From assembly GCF_022761015.1 (NCBI RefSeq), contig NZ_JAKWJQ010000007.1, forward strand, positions 100,103 to 164,102: 64,000 bases of DNA, in the 5' to 3' direction. Made by a program: the position numbers and the translations under genes. Below are positions 8,361 through 15,589 of this stretch, piece by piece (positions within the stretch are counted from its first letter, which is position 1; every line of letters begins with the position of its first letter). Under the pieces are notes generated by a model. It saw only the letters and a program-made list of their open reading frames with translations. It made no database searches and was not told the DNA's origin. The DNA comes from Humibacter sp. RRB41 (GTDB lineage: Bacteria; Actinomycetota; Actinomycetes; Actinomycetales; Microbacteriaceae).

Positions 8361-9212
8361 TCAACCCAGCCGCTCGAGCTCCTCGGTCGTGAGCTCGATG
8401 TCCACAGCTGTCACGGAATCGAGGATGCTCTCCGGCCGAGATGCGCCGGGGATCGGGATGACGTGCGGCCCCTTCGCGAGCTCCCACGCGAGCGCGATCA
8501 CCTGCGGGCTCACGGCACGAGCATCCGCGACCTCTTGGAACGCCTCGAATCCCCGACCGCTCCCGGAGCGGCCGATACCGCCGAGCGGGCTCCACGGCAG
8601 GAACGCGACACCGATCTCTGCGCAGAGCTCGAGCTCGGGTTCGCTCGACCGAAAGCGCGGCGAGTACTGGTTCTGCACGGAGACCAGGCGACCCCCGAGC
8701 ACGTGCTGGGCGATGCGGATCTGTTCCGGAGTCGCATTGGAGACACCGGCCATCTCGATCACACCGTCGTCGAGCAGGTCGCGCAGCGCCGTGACCGACT
8801 CCTCGTAGGGAACGGCAGGGTCCGGCCGGTGGAATTGATACAGGCCGATCTTCTCCACGCCGAGCCGCCGGCGCGAGTCTTCGGCCGCACCGCGGATGTA
8901 GTCGGGGTTGCCGTTGACGATCCACGTTCCGTCACCGGGCCGGATGTGGCCGCCCTTCGTGGCGACCAGCACGTCGGAGGTGTCACCGTCGTACTCGCGC
9001 AAGGCTCTGGCGATGAGTGCTTCGTTGTGTCCGACCTCGTCGGCGTGCACGTGGTAGGCGTTCGCCGTATCGATCAGTGTCACTCCGGCATCGAGCGCGG
9101 CGTGGATGGCGGAGATCGACCGCTTCTCGTCTGGGCGTCCTTCGATCGACATCGGCATGCCGCCGAGTCCGATCGCGCTGACCTTCCTCGTTCCGATCGT
9201 GCGCTGCTGCAT
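8361..9212 (-). CDS. Aldo/keto reductase
   Basis: 283 aa, the length of a minimal NADPH-dependent AKR barrel. Visible tetrad: LIDTANAYHVHADE (Asp, Tyr), LVATKGGH (Lys), LYQFHRPDP (His); the NADPH-binding end reads IPIPGASRPESILDS. The ATG at 9212 overlaps the stop of the upstream MarR gene as ATGA, so the two genes form one operon and the MarR protein probably regulates this enzyme. Substrate unknown. Confidence 0.9.
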   Translation of the reverse strand: MQQRTIGTRKVSAIGLGGMPMSIEGRPDEKRSISAIHAALDAGVTLIDTANAYHVHADEVGHNEALIARALREYDGDTSDVLVATKGGHIRPGDGTWIVNGNPDYIRGAAEDSRRRLGVEKIGLYQFHRPDPAVPYEESVTALRDLLDDGVIEMAGVSNATPEQIRIAQHVLGGRLVSVQNQYSPRFRSSEPELELCAEIGVAFLPWSPLGGIGRSGSGRGFEAFQEVADARAVSPQVIALAWELAKGPHVIPIPGASRPESILDSVTAVDIELTTEELERLG

Positions 9213-9709
9213 CAGTGCTTCCCTTCCGTGTGCTTCACGCCTGCGGCCTGCTTGGTGGCAGTTCCGGCACGCCCCTCGACGGAAAGTCGCAGCTTCTCGG
9301 TGAGGGACTGGAGCTGCTCGAGTTCTTCCGCGCTGAGCGCGCTGCCGACGTGGTCGATGATCGACCGTCCGTGCTGCACGGCGCATCGCCGGTAGAGCGC
9401 GTAGCCAGACTCGGTGAGACGCACGAGCGAGCCGCGCGCATCATCCGGTTCAGGGCATTTGGCGACGAGCCCTCGGTCTACGAGCCGGTCGACGAGCCTG
9501 CTCACGCTCGGCTGTGTCAGCAGAACCTGCGTGCGAAGATCACGCATGCGGATGCTGTGATCCGGCTGCTTCGAGATGGTGAAGAGCACGTCGTACTCGG
9601 TGAGGCTGAGGTCGGCGTCGCGGGGGAACTCGGCGCTGAGGGCTCGCATGACTGTCACTTGGGTGCGGAACAGCGACTCCCAGGCGCTGATCGCGGACTT
9701 CTTGGCCAC
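9212..9709 (-). CDS. MarR family transcriptional regulator
   Basis: 165 aa. Winged-helix features: LSLTEYDVLFTISKQPDHS, the recognition helix region LLTQPSVSRLVDRLVDRGL and the wing PDDARGSLVRLT. The frame is open further upstream, but the GTG at 9709 is preferred because AAGGGAG lies 6 nt ahead of it and the protein then begins AKKSAISAWESLF, a normal MarR N-terminus. It is the first gene of a two-gene operon with the downstream aldo/keto reductase. Confidence 0.88.
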   Translation of the reverse strand: MAKKSAISAWESLFRTQVTVMRALSAEFPRDADLSLTEYDVLFTISKQPDHSIRMRDLRTQVLLTQPSVSRLVDRLVDRGLVAKCPEPDDARGSLVRLTESGYALYRRCAVQHGRSIIDHVGSALSAEELEQLQSLTEKLRLSVEGRAGTATKQAAGVKHTEGKH

Positions 9710-9854
9710 AGTCGCTCCCTTCGATGCGCTGGGGAATGTCCCACTCCAGCGTAGGGGTGCGCGTCGATCGATGGGCGCGGCATCCCCGTCGATGCGCGCC
9801 CCATCGAGCACGATCGAACGACTCGCCCCCGCTGCGAGCGGCTAGCCTCGAGAC

Positions 9855-9992
9855 ATGGAAGATCTTCACCCCACGTACCCCGCCCGCACCGGCGCAGCCG
9901 GCGTCTGGATCTGGACCGCAACGGCCCTCGCCGTGATCGCGGCGGCCGGTTTCGTCGTCACGCTCGTGGTCAACGGCGGCTCGGCGGGCTGA
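9855..9992 (+). CDS. Small single-helix membrane protein (45 aa)
   Basis: 45 codons, MEDLHPTYPARTGAAG then a hydrophobic helix from about residue 17 to 40. The ATG is preceded by TAGCCT (9843-9848) with a 6-nt gap, the leaderless promoter pattern used across this window, which supports it as a real gene despite its size. It is divergent from the MarR gene. Function unknown. Confidence 0.6.
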   Translation: MEDLHPTYPARTGAAGVWIWTATALAVIAAAGFVVTLVVNGGSAG

Positions 9993-10043
9993 CGTTCCGG
10001 CGGCCTCGACTTGCAAGCAGTAAGGTCCCGGCAGACAGAACAA

Positions 10044-10192
10044 GGGCCGGTCGTAGAGGCTTACGACCGACCCTCTCCCTTGCACCAAGAGTGTCCTGCA
10101 ATCACATTCCGCACCGGCCGCCACAGCAAACAACCGGTGCTCTTGCACTCTATAACGAACAGGTAACGGGGCGCTAGTTATCTGTTCGTTAT
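10044..10192. other. Noncoding stretch with three stem-loops; candidate structured RNA or operator region
   Basis: Three inverted repeats follow one another between the small membrane protein and the S9 peptidase. First: 10044-10055 with 10062-10073 (GGTCGTA/TACGACC core, 6-nt loop). Second: CAAGAG 10086-10091 with CTCTTG 10140-10145, enclosing GCACCGG 10111-10117 with CCGGTGC 10134-10140. Third: ATAACGAACAG at 10152 with CTGTTCGTTAT ending at 10192, with inner TAAC/GTTA. No ORF is supported here. The third repeat is AT-rich and could be an operator. Confidence 0.5.
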
Positions 10193-10243
10193 TTTCTGAT
10201 GGGTTTGCTGTGCCGACTCCGCCGGCGGCCTAGCGTGGAGGGC

Positions 10244-12364
10244 ATGTCGACGACTCCCTTCCACTCACTCGAGGACTACATCGCCCTGCCCCGCATCGAG
10301 GGCCTCGCCCTTTCGCCCGATGGTCGGCACGCGGTGTTGACCGTTGCGACGCTGAAGAAGGACGGCACCGGGTACGAACGGGCACTCTGGCAGGTGTCGA
10401 CTGACGGTTCGGAGGGCGCGCGACGTCTCACTCGTTCTGCCAAGGGGGAGGCATCCGCGGCGTTCACCTCCTCGGGCGACCTGCTGTTCGTCTCGGCGCG
10501 TCCGGATGCCGGAGCGGACGCAGACGACGAGAACGGACAGCTCTGGGTGCTTCCTGCCGAGGGTGGCGAGGCCAGGCCGGTGACCAGGTTGGCCGGCGGT
10601 GCCGGCGGTCTGGCCGCGGTGGCGGAAGCATCCGATCGCGTGGTGATCGGCGCCGGCATACTGCCAGGTGCCGCCACGCTCGAGGATGACGCCCGGCTGC
10701 GGTCGGATCGCTCGAAGCACAAGGTGTCCGCGATCCTGCATGAGTCGTATCCTGTGCGGTTCTGGGACCACGACCTCGGCCCCGACGAGCCGCACCTTCT
10801 CGCGATCGGCCTCGACGCTCTGACCGAGCCCGTCGGTGCGGCGGCGGCCGATGCCGGAACGGATGACGCGGCCCAAGCCGCGCAATCGGCATCCGACTCC
10901 GACGCTCCCGCGCCGTATCCGTCATGGATGCCACGTCCCCTCGACCTGACGCCCGCTCCGGCGTCGCGACTCGACGACGCAGGGGTCGCCGTCACTCCGG
11001 ACGGCGTGACGGTCGTCGCCTCCCTCCCTGTGCCTCACCGGAACGACGAGCGCTTCCGGCTGGTGGCCATCGATGTCCCATCCGGGACGCAGACCGTGCT
11101 GCTGGACGAGCCAGGGGTCGATTTCGAGTCGCCGACGATTTCGCACGACGGATCGCAGGTGGCATTCGTGCGCACGGTGCGCAGTACGCCGGCCGGACCG
11201 GAACAGCAGGAGCTGTGGGTCTTCTCGCTCGCCGCAGACGTGGCGTCATCCGACGCCCACCGTGTCGTCGACTGGGACCGCTGGCCGACGAGCCTCGTGT
11301 TCGACGCCGACGATCGCGCGCTGATCGTGACCGCCGATCAGGATGGCCGCGGCCCGATCTTCCGGGTGCCTCTGGAGGGCGGGCAGCCGCAACAGCTCAC
11401 GCACGACGACTTCACCTATGCCGACGTGCACGTCGACCGTGCCCGCGGTGGTCTTGTCGCTCTGCGCTCGTCGTGGATGGTTCCGCCGCACCCCGTGCGC
11501 ATCACGTCGGACGGAGCGATCACAGAGCTCGAGGTGCCGGGTGGACTACCCACGGTGCCGGCGACGATGACAGAGGTGGAGACCACTGCCGAGGACAGCG
11601 CGCGGGTGCGCGGCTGGCTGCTCACGCCAGATGGGGCGTCATCCGACTCCCCTGCGCCGTTGCTTCTGTGGATCCACGGCGGCCCGCTGAACAGCTGGAA
11701 CGCGTGGAGCTGGCGGTGGAATCCGCAGCTGGCGGTCGCCAGGGGCTACGCCGTGCTGTTGTCCGATCCTGCCCTCTCGACCGGCTACGGGCTCGACTTC
11801 ATCGCGCGCGGCTGGAACAACTGGGGCGGCGCTCCCTATACCGACCTGATGGCGATCACGGATGCCGTCGCTGCCCGCCCCGAGATCGACGACACCCGCA
11901 CTGCCGCGATGGGCGGATCGTTCGGCGGCTACATGGCGAACTGGGTGGCTGGCCACACCGACCGTTTCCGCGCGATCGTCACGCACGCGAGCCTGTGGTC
12001 GCTCGATCAATTCATCCCCACGACGGATCTCTCCCCGTACTGGAATGACATCTTCACGAAGGAAGGTCTCGTCGCGAACTCGCCGCATCGGTTCATCGAC
12101 GACATTCGCACCCCGATGCTCGTCGTGCACGGCGACAACGACTACCGGGTGCCGATCGGTGAGGGGCTGCGACTGTGGTCGGAACTGAACGAGCGCTTCG
12201 CTGCGGAGGACGGCTCGATCGACCATCGCTTCCTGTACTTCCCCGATGAGAACCACTGGGTTCTCAAGCCGCAGCATGCCGTGATCTGGTACGAGACGGT
12301 GTTCGCATTCCTCGCCCAGCACGTGCTCGGCGAGGAATGGGCGAGGCCGGCCCGCCTCGGCTGA
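10244..12364 (+). CDS. S9 family peptidase (prolyl oligopeptidase / acylaminoacyl peptidase type)
   Basis: 706 aa. A beta-propeller N-terminal domain (about 1-430, with LALSPDGRHAVLTV and TPDGVTVVAS strands) is followed by an alpha/beta-hydrolase domain. Catalytic triad candidates are Ser559 in GGSFGGYMANW, Asp633 in HGDNDYRVP and His671 in DENHWVL. No signal peptide is visible, so it is probably a cytoplasmic exopeptidase that degrades short peptides. The ATG lies 7 nt after TAGCGT (10231-10236), a leaderless start; the frame is open a little further upstream but has no better start. Confidence 0.93.
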   Translation: MSTTPFHSLEDYIALPRIEGLALSPDGRHAVLTVATLKKDGTGYERALWQVSTDGSEGARRLTRSAKGEASAAFTSSGDLLFVSARPDAGADADDENGQLWVLPAEGGEARPVTRLAGGAGGLAAVAEASDRVVIGAGILPGAATLEDDARLRSDRSKHKVSAILHESYPVRFWDHDLGPDEPHLLAIGLDALTEPVGAAAADAGTDDAAQAAQSASDSDAPAPYPSWMPRPLDLTPAPASRLDDAGVAVTPDGVTVVASLPVPHRNDERFRLVAIDVPSGTQTVLLDEPGVDFESPTISHDGSQVAFVRTVRSTPAGPEQQELWVFSLAADVASSDAHRVVDWDRWPTSLVFDADDRALIVTADQDGRGPIFRVPLEGGQPQQLTHDDFTYADVHVDRARGGLVALRSSWMVPPHPVRITSDGAITELEVPGGLPTVPATMTEVETTAEDSARVRGWLLTPDGASSDSPAPLLLWIHGGPLNSWNAWSWRWNPQLAVARGYAVLLSDPALSTGYGLDFIARGWNNWGGAPYTDLMAITDAVAARPEIDDTRTAAMGGSFGGYMANWVAGHTDRFRAIVTHASLWSLDQFIPTTDLSPYWNDIFTKEGLVANSPHRFIDDIRTPMLVVHGDNDYRVPIGEGLRLWSELNERFAAEDGSIDHRFLYFPDENHWVLKPQHAVIWYETVFAFLAQHVLGEEWARPARLG

Positions 12365-12417
12365 GAGGCTCGCACGCCATCGCCACTTGACGCTCGACGC
12401 CGATCCCGCAACACTAA

Positions 12418-12427
12418 ACCAAATGGT
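12418..12427. promoter_or_regulatory. Operator candidate ACCA-AA-TGGT at the arsR start
   Basis: Small palindrome overlapping the preferred ATG of the ArsR-like gene, in an AT-rich patch. Autorepression at this site is inferred from its position. Confidence 0.4.
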
Positions 12428-12749
12428 AAAGCATGAGTCGAGCCTGTCGAGCATCTACGGGGCGCTTGCGGATTCCACGCGCCGACGTATCCTGCACGAT
12501 CTGCGCACGGGCGAACGCACCGTCAGCGAACTGCGCTCGCCGCACGACATGACGCTCGCCGCCATGGGCAAGCACGTCGCGGTACTGGAAGCCGCCGGGC
12601 TCATCCGAACGACCAAGCGAGGACGGGTCCGATCGTGCGCCCTCGTGCCGGGAGCTCTGAGTGCCGCCCAGTCCTGGATCGACGAGCAGAGCCGGTTCTG
12701 GAACGAACGGCTCGACTCACTCGTGTCCCACCTCGAAGGAGAAGCATGA
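12423..12749 (+). CDS. ArsR family transcriptional regulator
   Basis: 108 aa winged helix without an obvious metal-binding cysteine pair. IYGALADSTRRRILHDLRTGERTVSEL is the characteristic N-terminal helix pair, followed by GKHVAVLEAAGLIRTTKRGR. The start is taken as the ATG at 12423 (MVKHESSL), though a TTG at 12387 in frame is possible. Its stop overlaps the ATG of the next gene (ATGA). ArsR genes paired with an SRPBCC gene in this way are common in actinobacteria, and the regulator probably controls the pair. Confidence 0.85.
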   Translation: MVKHESSLSSIYGALADSTRRRILHDLRTGERTVSELRSPHDMTLAAMGKHVAVLEAAGLIRTTKRGRVRSCALVPGALSAAQSWIDEQSRFWNERLDSLVSHLEGEA

Positions 12750-13150
12750 CCGCGATCGAGATCCATCGAGACCTGCCGGCGGACATCGGCACCGTGTGGC
12801 GATCCTGGACGGATGCCGACCTACTCGCGTCGTGGTTCTGGCCGCCGAAGTTCGGCACGATGTGTTCCGTCGACCTCAGGGTCGGAGGCCGGTTCCGCAT
12901 CGATGCCCCGAGTGCGCGGTTGAGCGTGCTCGGCGAGTACGTCGTCGTCGAGGAACCGACTGTGCTCGCCTTCACCTGGCAATGGGACGGGGAAGGCGAG
13001 GAGACGCTCGTCACCCTCACCTTCACGCCGACGGATGCCGGCACACGCCTCGAGCTGGTGCACGAGCGCTTCGCGGACGAGCAGGCGCGCGCCGACCACG
13101 AGCAGGGCTGGAACGACTGCCTCGATCGGCTCCCCGGCTTCCTCGGCTGA
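12746..13150 (+). CDS. SRPBCC (AHSA1-like) domain protein
   Basis: 134 aa, a single START/Bet v1-like fold that binds hydrophobic ligands. Typical markers: DIGTVWRSWTDADLLASWFWPP at the N-terminus, the central VGGRFRID, and LVHERFADEQARADHEQGW near the end. It is translated by ATGA coupling from the ArsR gene after GAAGGAGAAGC. Ligand and role are not deducible. Confidence 0.88.
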   Translation: MTAIEIHRDLPADIGTVWRSWTDADLLASWFWPPKFGTMCSVDLRVGGRFRIDAPSARLSVLGEYVVVEEPTVLAFTWQWDGEGEETLVTLTFTPTDAGTRLELVHERFADEQARADHEQGWNDCLDRLPGFLG

Positions 13151-13160
13151 GTCGTTCGGC

Positions 13161-13520
13161 TCAGAGGACGATGAACCCGATCGCCGCGCTGACGACCGAG
13201 ATGACGCCGAGCACGAGCGACGGTGCGAACGATTCCTTGCGGCGGGCGTGCACGACGATGGCACCGATCATCACCACAACGAGGCAGACCGCTGCGATCG
13301 GGGCGAGGATGACCGCGATGCCAGTGAACAGCGGGAGTGTGAGACCGAAGGCTCCGATGATCTCGGCTGTGCCGATCAGCTTGACCGACGGTGCTCGGAA
13401 GTCCTCGACCCATCCCATCATTCCCGCGAGACGCGTTTTCGGCTGCGACACCTTCGCGATCCCGGATGCGAGGAAAGCGAGCGCGAGAACGATGTTGATG
13501 ATCCAGAGTGCAATGGTCAT
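13161..13520 (-). CDS. DoxX family membrane protein
   Basis: 119 aa with four predicted membrane helices (about 3-22, 45-65, 70-95, 100-118). The family-typical start ALAFLASGIAKVSQP is visible. The ATG at 13520 has AAGGA upstream; an in-frame ATG at 13538 would add six residues. Divergent from an HxlR regulator, a frequent pairing in which HxlR responds to quinones or electrophiles and controls a DoxX-like protein. Confidence 0.85.
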   Translation of the reverse strand: MTIALWIINIVLALAFLASGIAKVSQPKTRLAGMMGWVEDFRAPSVKLIGTAEIIGAFGLTLPLFTGIAVILAPIAAVCLVVVMIGAIVVHARRKESFAPSLVLGVISVVSAAIGFIVL

Positions 13521-13540
13521 GGGGGCCGATTCCTTCATGG

Positions 13541-13553
13541 TTACGATCAGTAA
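13541..13553. promoter_or_regulatory. Inverted repeat TTAC-GATCA-GTAA, operator candidate
   Basis: A short dyad in the divergent doxX/hxlR promoter region with 4-bp arms and a 5-bp centre, followed by a further GTAA. Plausible HxlR site. Confidence 0.4.
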
Positions 13554-13626
13554 GTAATGCCATGATGCTTTGCCGAAGCGCCGAGTGCAAAAGGCACACC
13601 GACGTAACCGGCCGAGGGGAGACGTC

Positions 13627-14034
13627 ATGGAACCACGACCGGATGCGTCGCTGAGCGCCTACGAGGCATCCTGCGACGGCGACGCCGACTCCGGCGCGGC
13701 AGTACGCGAGGTGCTGGACCGCATCGGCGACAAGTGGTCGCTGCTCGTGATCGGCACACTTCGCGCAAGACGGCTCCGGTTCACGGAGCTGCGCCAGCAC
13801 ATCCCCGGCATCTCGCAGCGCATGCTCACGCTCACACTGCGTCAACTCGAACGCGACGGGCTCGTCGTGCGCACCGCGTACGCGGAGGTTCCGCCTCGCG
13901 TCGAGTATGAGCTGACCGGTCTGGGTGGAACGCTCGTCGAGCTGGCCGTCGCACTGGGCGACTGGGCGATGGACAACCGCCGAACGATCGAGGCATCCCG
14001 CGCCGCCTACGACGAGGTGCACGTGGTGCGCTGA
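13627..14034 (+). CDS. HxlR family transcriptional regulator
   Basis: 135 aa. The HxlR signature is clear: VLDRIGDKWSLLVIGTL, LRFTELRQHIPGISQRMLT, LRQLERDGLVVRTAY and PPRVEYELT. There is one Cys near the N-terminus (residue ~16), in the region where redox-sensing HxlR proteins carry their reactive cysteine. ATG at 13627 follows GGGGAGACGTC. Divergent from the doxX-like gene, its likely target. Confidence 0.92.
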   Translation: MEPRPDASLSAYEASCDGDADSGAAVREVLDRIGDKWSLLVIGTLRARRLRFTELRQHIPGISQRMLTLTLRQLERDGLVVRTAYAEVPPRVEYELTGLGGTLVELAVALGDWAMDNRRTIEASRAAYDEVHVVR

Positions 14035-14046
14035 CCCGTTCGCCCG

Positions 14047-14352
14047 TCAGGTCAGGGTCACGCGCTGAATCTCTGTGCGAGCGATCGCGCGGCCCCTCTC
14101 GTCGGATGCCGCGGCGCGCCTCGGGTCGGCCAGGTAGGCATCCAGAGCGGCTTGATCCGGCAACTCGATGACCTGCGTCTCGAACGGATGCCCCTCACCT
14201 GCCTCGCCCTCCGCCGACGTCTCCGCGCGCACTCGGGTGACGACTCGTGCTCCGTGTTCTGGGAGCAGGGCGAGCACGGAGTCCTCGTACGACACGAGGG
14301 TCTGCTCCTGCCCGGGGTTCGGCCACAACGTCACGCACAGCACCACGCTCAT
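14047..14352 (-). CDS. DUF1330-like small protein
   Basis: 101 aa ferredoxin-like alpha/beta fold. It begins MSVVLCVTLWPNPGQEQTL and contains QVIELPDQAALDAYLADPRR, typical of DUF1330/EthD-like dimeric barrels. ATG at 14352 is 6 nt after TACGGT (14359-14364, minus strand), a leaderless promoter. Function unknown. Confidence 0.75.
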   Translation of the reverse strand: MSVVLCVTLWPNPGQEQTLVSYEDSVLALLPEHGARVVTRVRAETSAEGEAGEGHPFETQVIELPDQAALDAYLADPRRAAASDERGRAIARTEIQRVTLT

Positions 14353-14395
14353 GATCCGACCGTATCGCGTTGCCGCGCACGTGCGTCCTTGACGG

Positions 14396-14415
14396 AATTC
14401 ATCACGTGGTGAATT
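14396..14415. promoter_or_regulatory. 20-bp near-perfect palindrome, operator of the ABC-2 operon
   Basis: AATTCATCACGTGGTGAATT has 9 of 10 base pairs symmetric around CACGTG and lies 28 bp before the permease start. The operon ends in its own TetR gene, so this is the obvious TetR operator. Binding is inferred. Confidence 0.75.
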
Positions 14416-14443
14416 ATGAGATCGAGAATGCGGGAGGCCCACC

Positions 14444-15589
14444 ATGCGTGCGATCGTGCTCAAGGAGTTCCAGGAACTGCGCCGCGACCGGCGCACACTC
14501 GCTCTGCTCATCGTGATGCCGCTGCTGTTGCTGATCATCTTCGGGTACGCGGCCAATTTCACGGTCGATCATCTGACCGTCGCGGTCTATGGCAGCGGCG
14601 CCACGACCGTGACCAAGCTGATCGACGACAACGCAAAATTGAAGGATCACCTCGACGTGGTGAGCACCGACGCGGGTGGCACGAAGACGGATGCCCGCAA
14701 CGGCCTCCGGGACGACAAGACAGACGTGGCGATCGTGGCGGCGGCGTCGAACGTCGACGTCTACATCGACGGCTCGAACCTGTTCGCCGCTCAGTCCGCG
14801 AGGACGATCTTCGCCCAGCTGCAGCAGCAGGTGGCCCAGCAGGCAGGGAAGCAGGGGCAGGGCACGGCATCCGCTCAGCAGACGACGACGATCACAGTGA
14901 CCACGCTCTTCAACCCCGACCTGAAGACGTCGTGGGTGATGATCCCGGCGATCATCGGACTGATTCTGACGTTCATCGGCACGATCATCACGTCGATCGG
15001 CCTGGTGCGCGAGCGTGAGGCAGGCACGCTCGAACAGCTCGCCGTGATGCCGCTGCGACCGAGCGCCGTGGTGCTCGGCAAGATCTCGCCGTATTTTCTG
15101 CTCGCATGCTTCGACATGGCGCTGATCACGGTGCTCGGACTGCTGCTGTTCGGTGTGCCGTTCAACGGGGATCCGCTGATCTTCATCGTCGGGGCAGCAC
15201 TGTTCCTCTTCGTCGTGCTCGGGCTCGGCGTGCTCATCTCGTCGGTGTCGCGCACGACCGGTCAGGCGATCCAGCTCGCGTTCATGGTGCTGCTGCCGCA
15301 GATTCTGCTGTCCGGCATGATCTTCCCGCTGTCGGCGATGGCGGCGGGAGTGCGCTGGATCGGATACTGCCTGCCCCTCACCTGGTTCACGATGATCTCG
15401 CAGGGCGTCATGATCCGTGGCGCGGGCTGGAACTCGCTGTGGTTCCCGCTCGTGATCCTGGCCGCGATGGCCGTCGTGATCTTCGGTCTTGCCGTCGTGC
15501 GCCTGAGCCGTAGCATCTCGCCCGTGAAGCAGCACGAGCATCCCGAAACGGATGCCCAGCACGACGCGGTCGCGGAGGTCGCGCGATGA
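14444..15589 (+). CDS. ABC-2 type transporter permease (YbhS/YbhR-like)
   Basis: 381 aa. One N-terminal helix (about 20-42), a large extracytoplasmic domain (about 45-160, with VDHLTVAVYG and the Gln-rich ARTIFAQLQQQ), then five C-terminal helices. VREREAGTLEQLAVMPLRPS is the conserved ABC-2 coupling segment. The stop overlaps the ATG of the ATPase (ATGA). Together with the tandem ATPase and TetR gene it resembles the E. coli YbhFSR/CecR multidrug system, though with one permease instead of two and no HlyD-like adaptor here. Confidence 0.92.
   Translation: MRAIVLKEFQELRRDRRTLALLIVMPLLLLIIFGYAANFTVDHLTVAVYGSGATTVTKLIDDNAKLKDHLDVVSTDAGGTKTDARNGLRDDKTDVAIVAAASNVDVYIDGSNLFAAQSARTIFAQLQQQVAQQAGKQGQGTASAQQTTTITVTTLFNPDLKTSWVMIPAIIGLILTFIGTIITSIGLVREREAGTLEQLAVMPLRPSAVVLGKISPYFLLACFDMALITVLGLLLFGVPFNGDPLIFIVGAALFLFVVLGLGVLISSVSRTTGQAIQLAFMVLLPQILLSGMIFPLSAMAAGVRWIGYCLPLTWFTMISQGVMIRGAGWNSLWFPLVILAAMAVVIFGLAVVRLSRSISPVKQHEHPETDAQHDAVAEVAR

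Noticed and set aside
9993..10243. A known 6C or SRP RNA in the hairpin region
   Set aside because: No C-rich loops of 6C RNA and no SRP Alu or tetraloop motif; only generic hairpins are supported.
12387..12422. TTG start for the ArsR gene at 12387
   Set aside because: No Shine-Dalgarno sequence and an N-terminal extension that does not fit the family; the ATG at 12423 is preferred.
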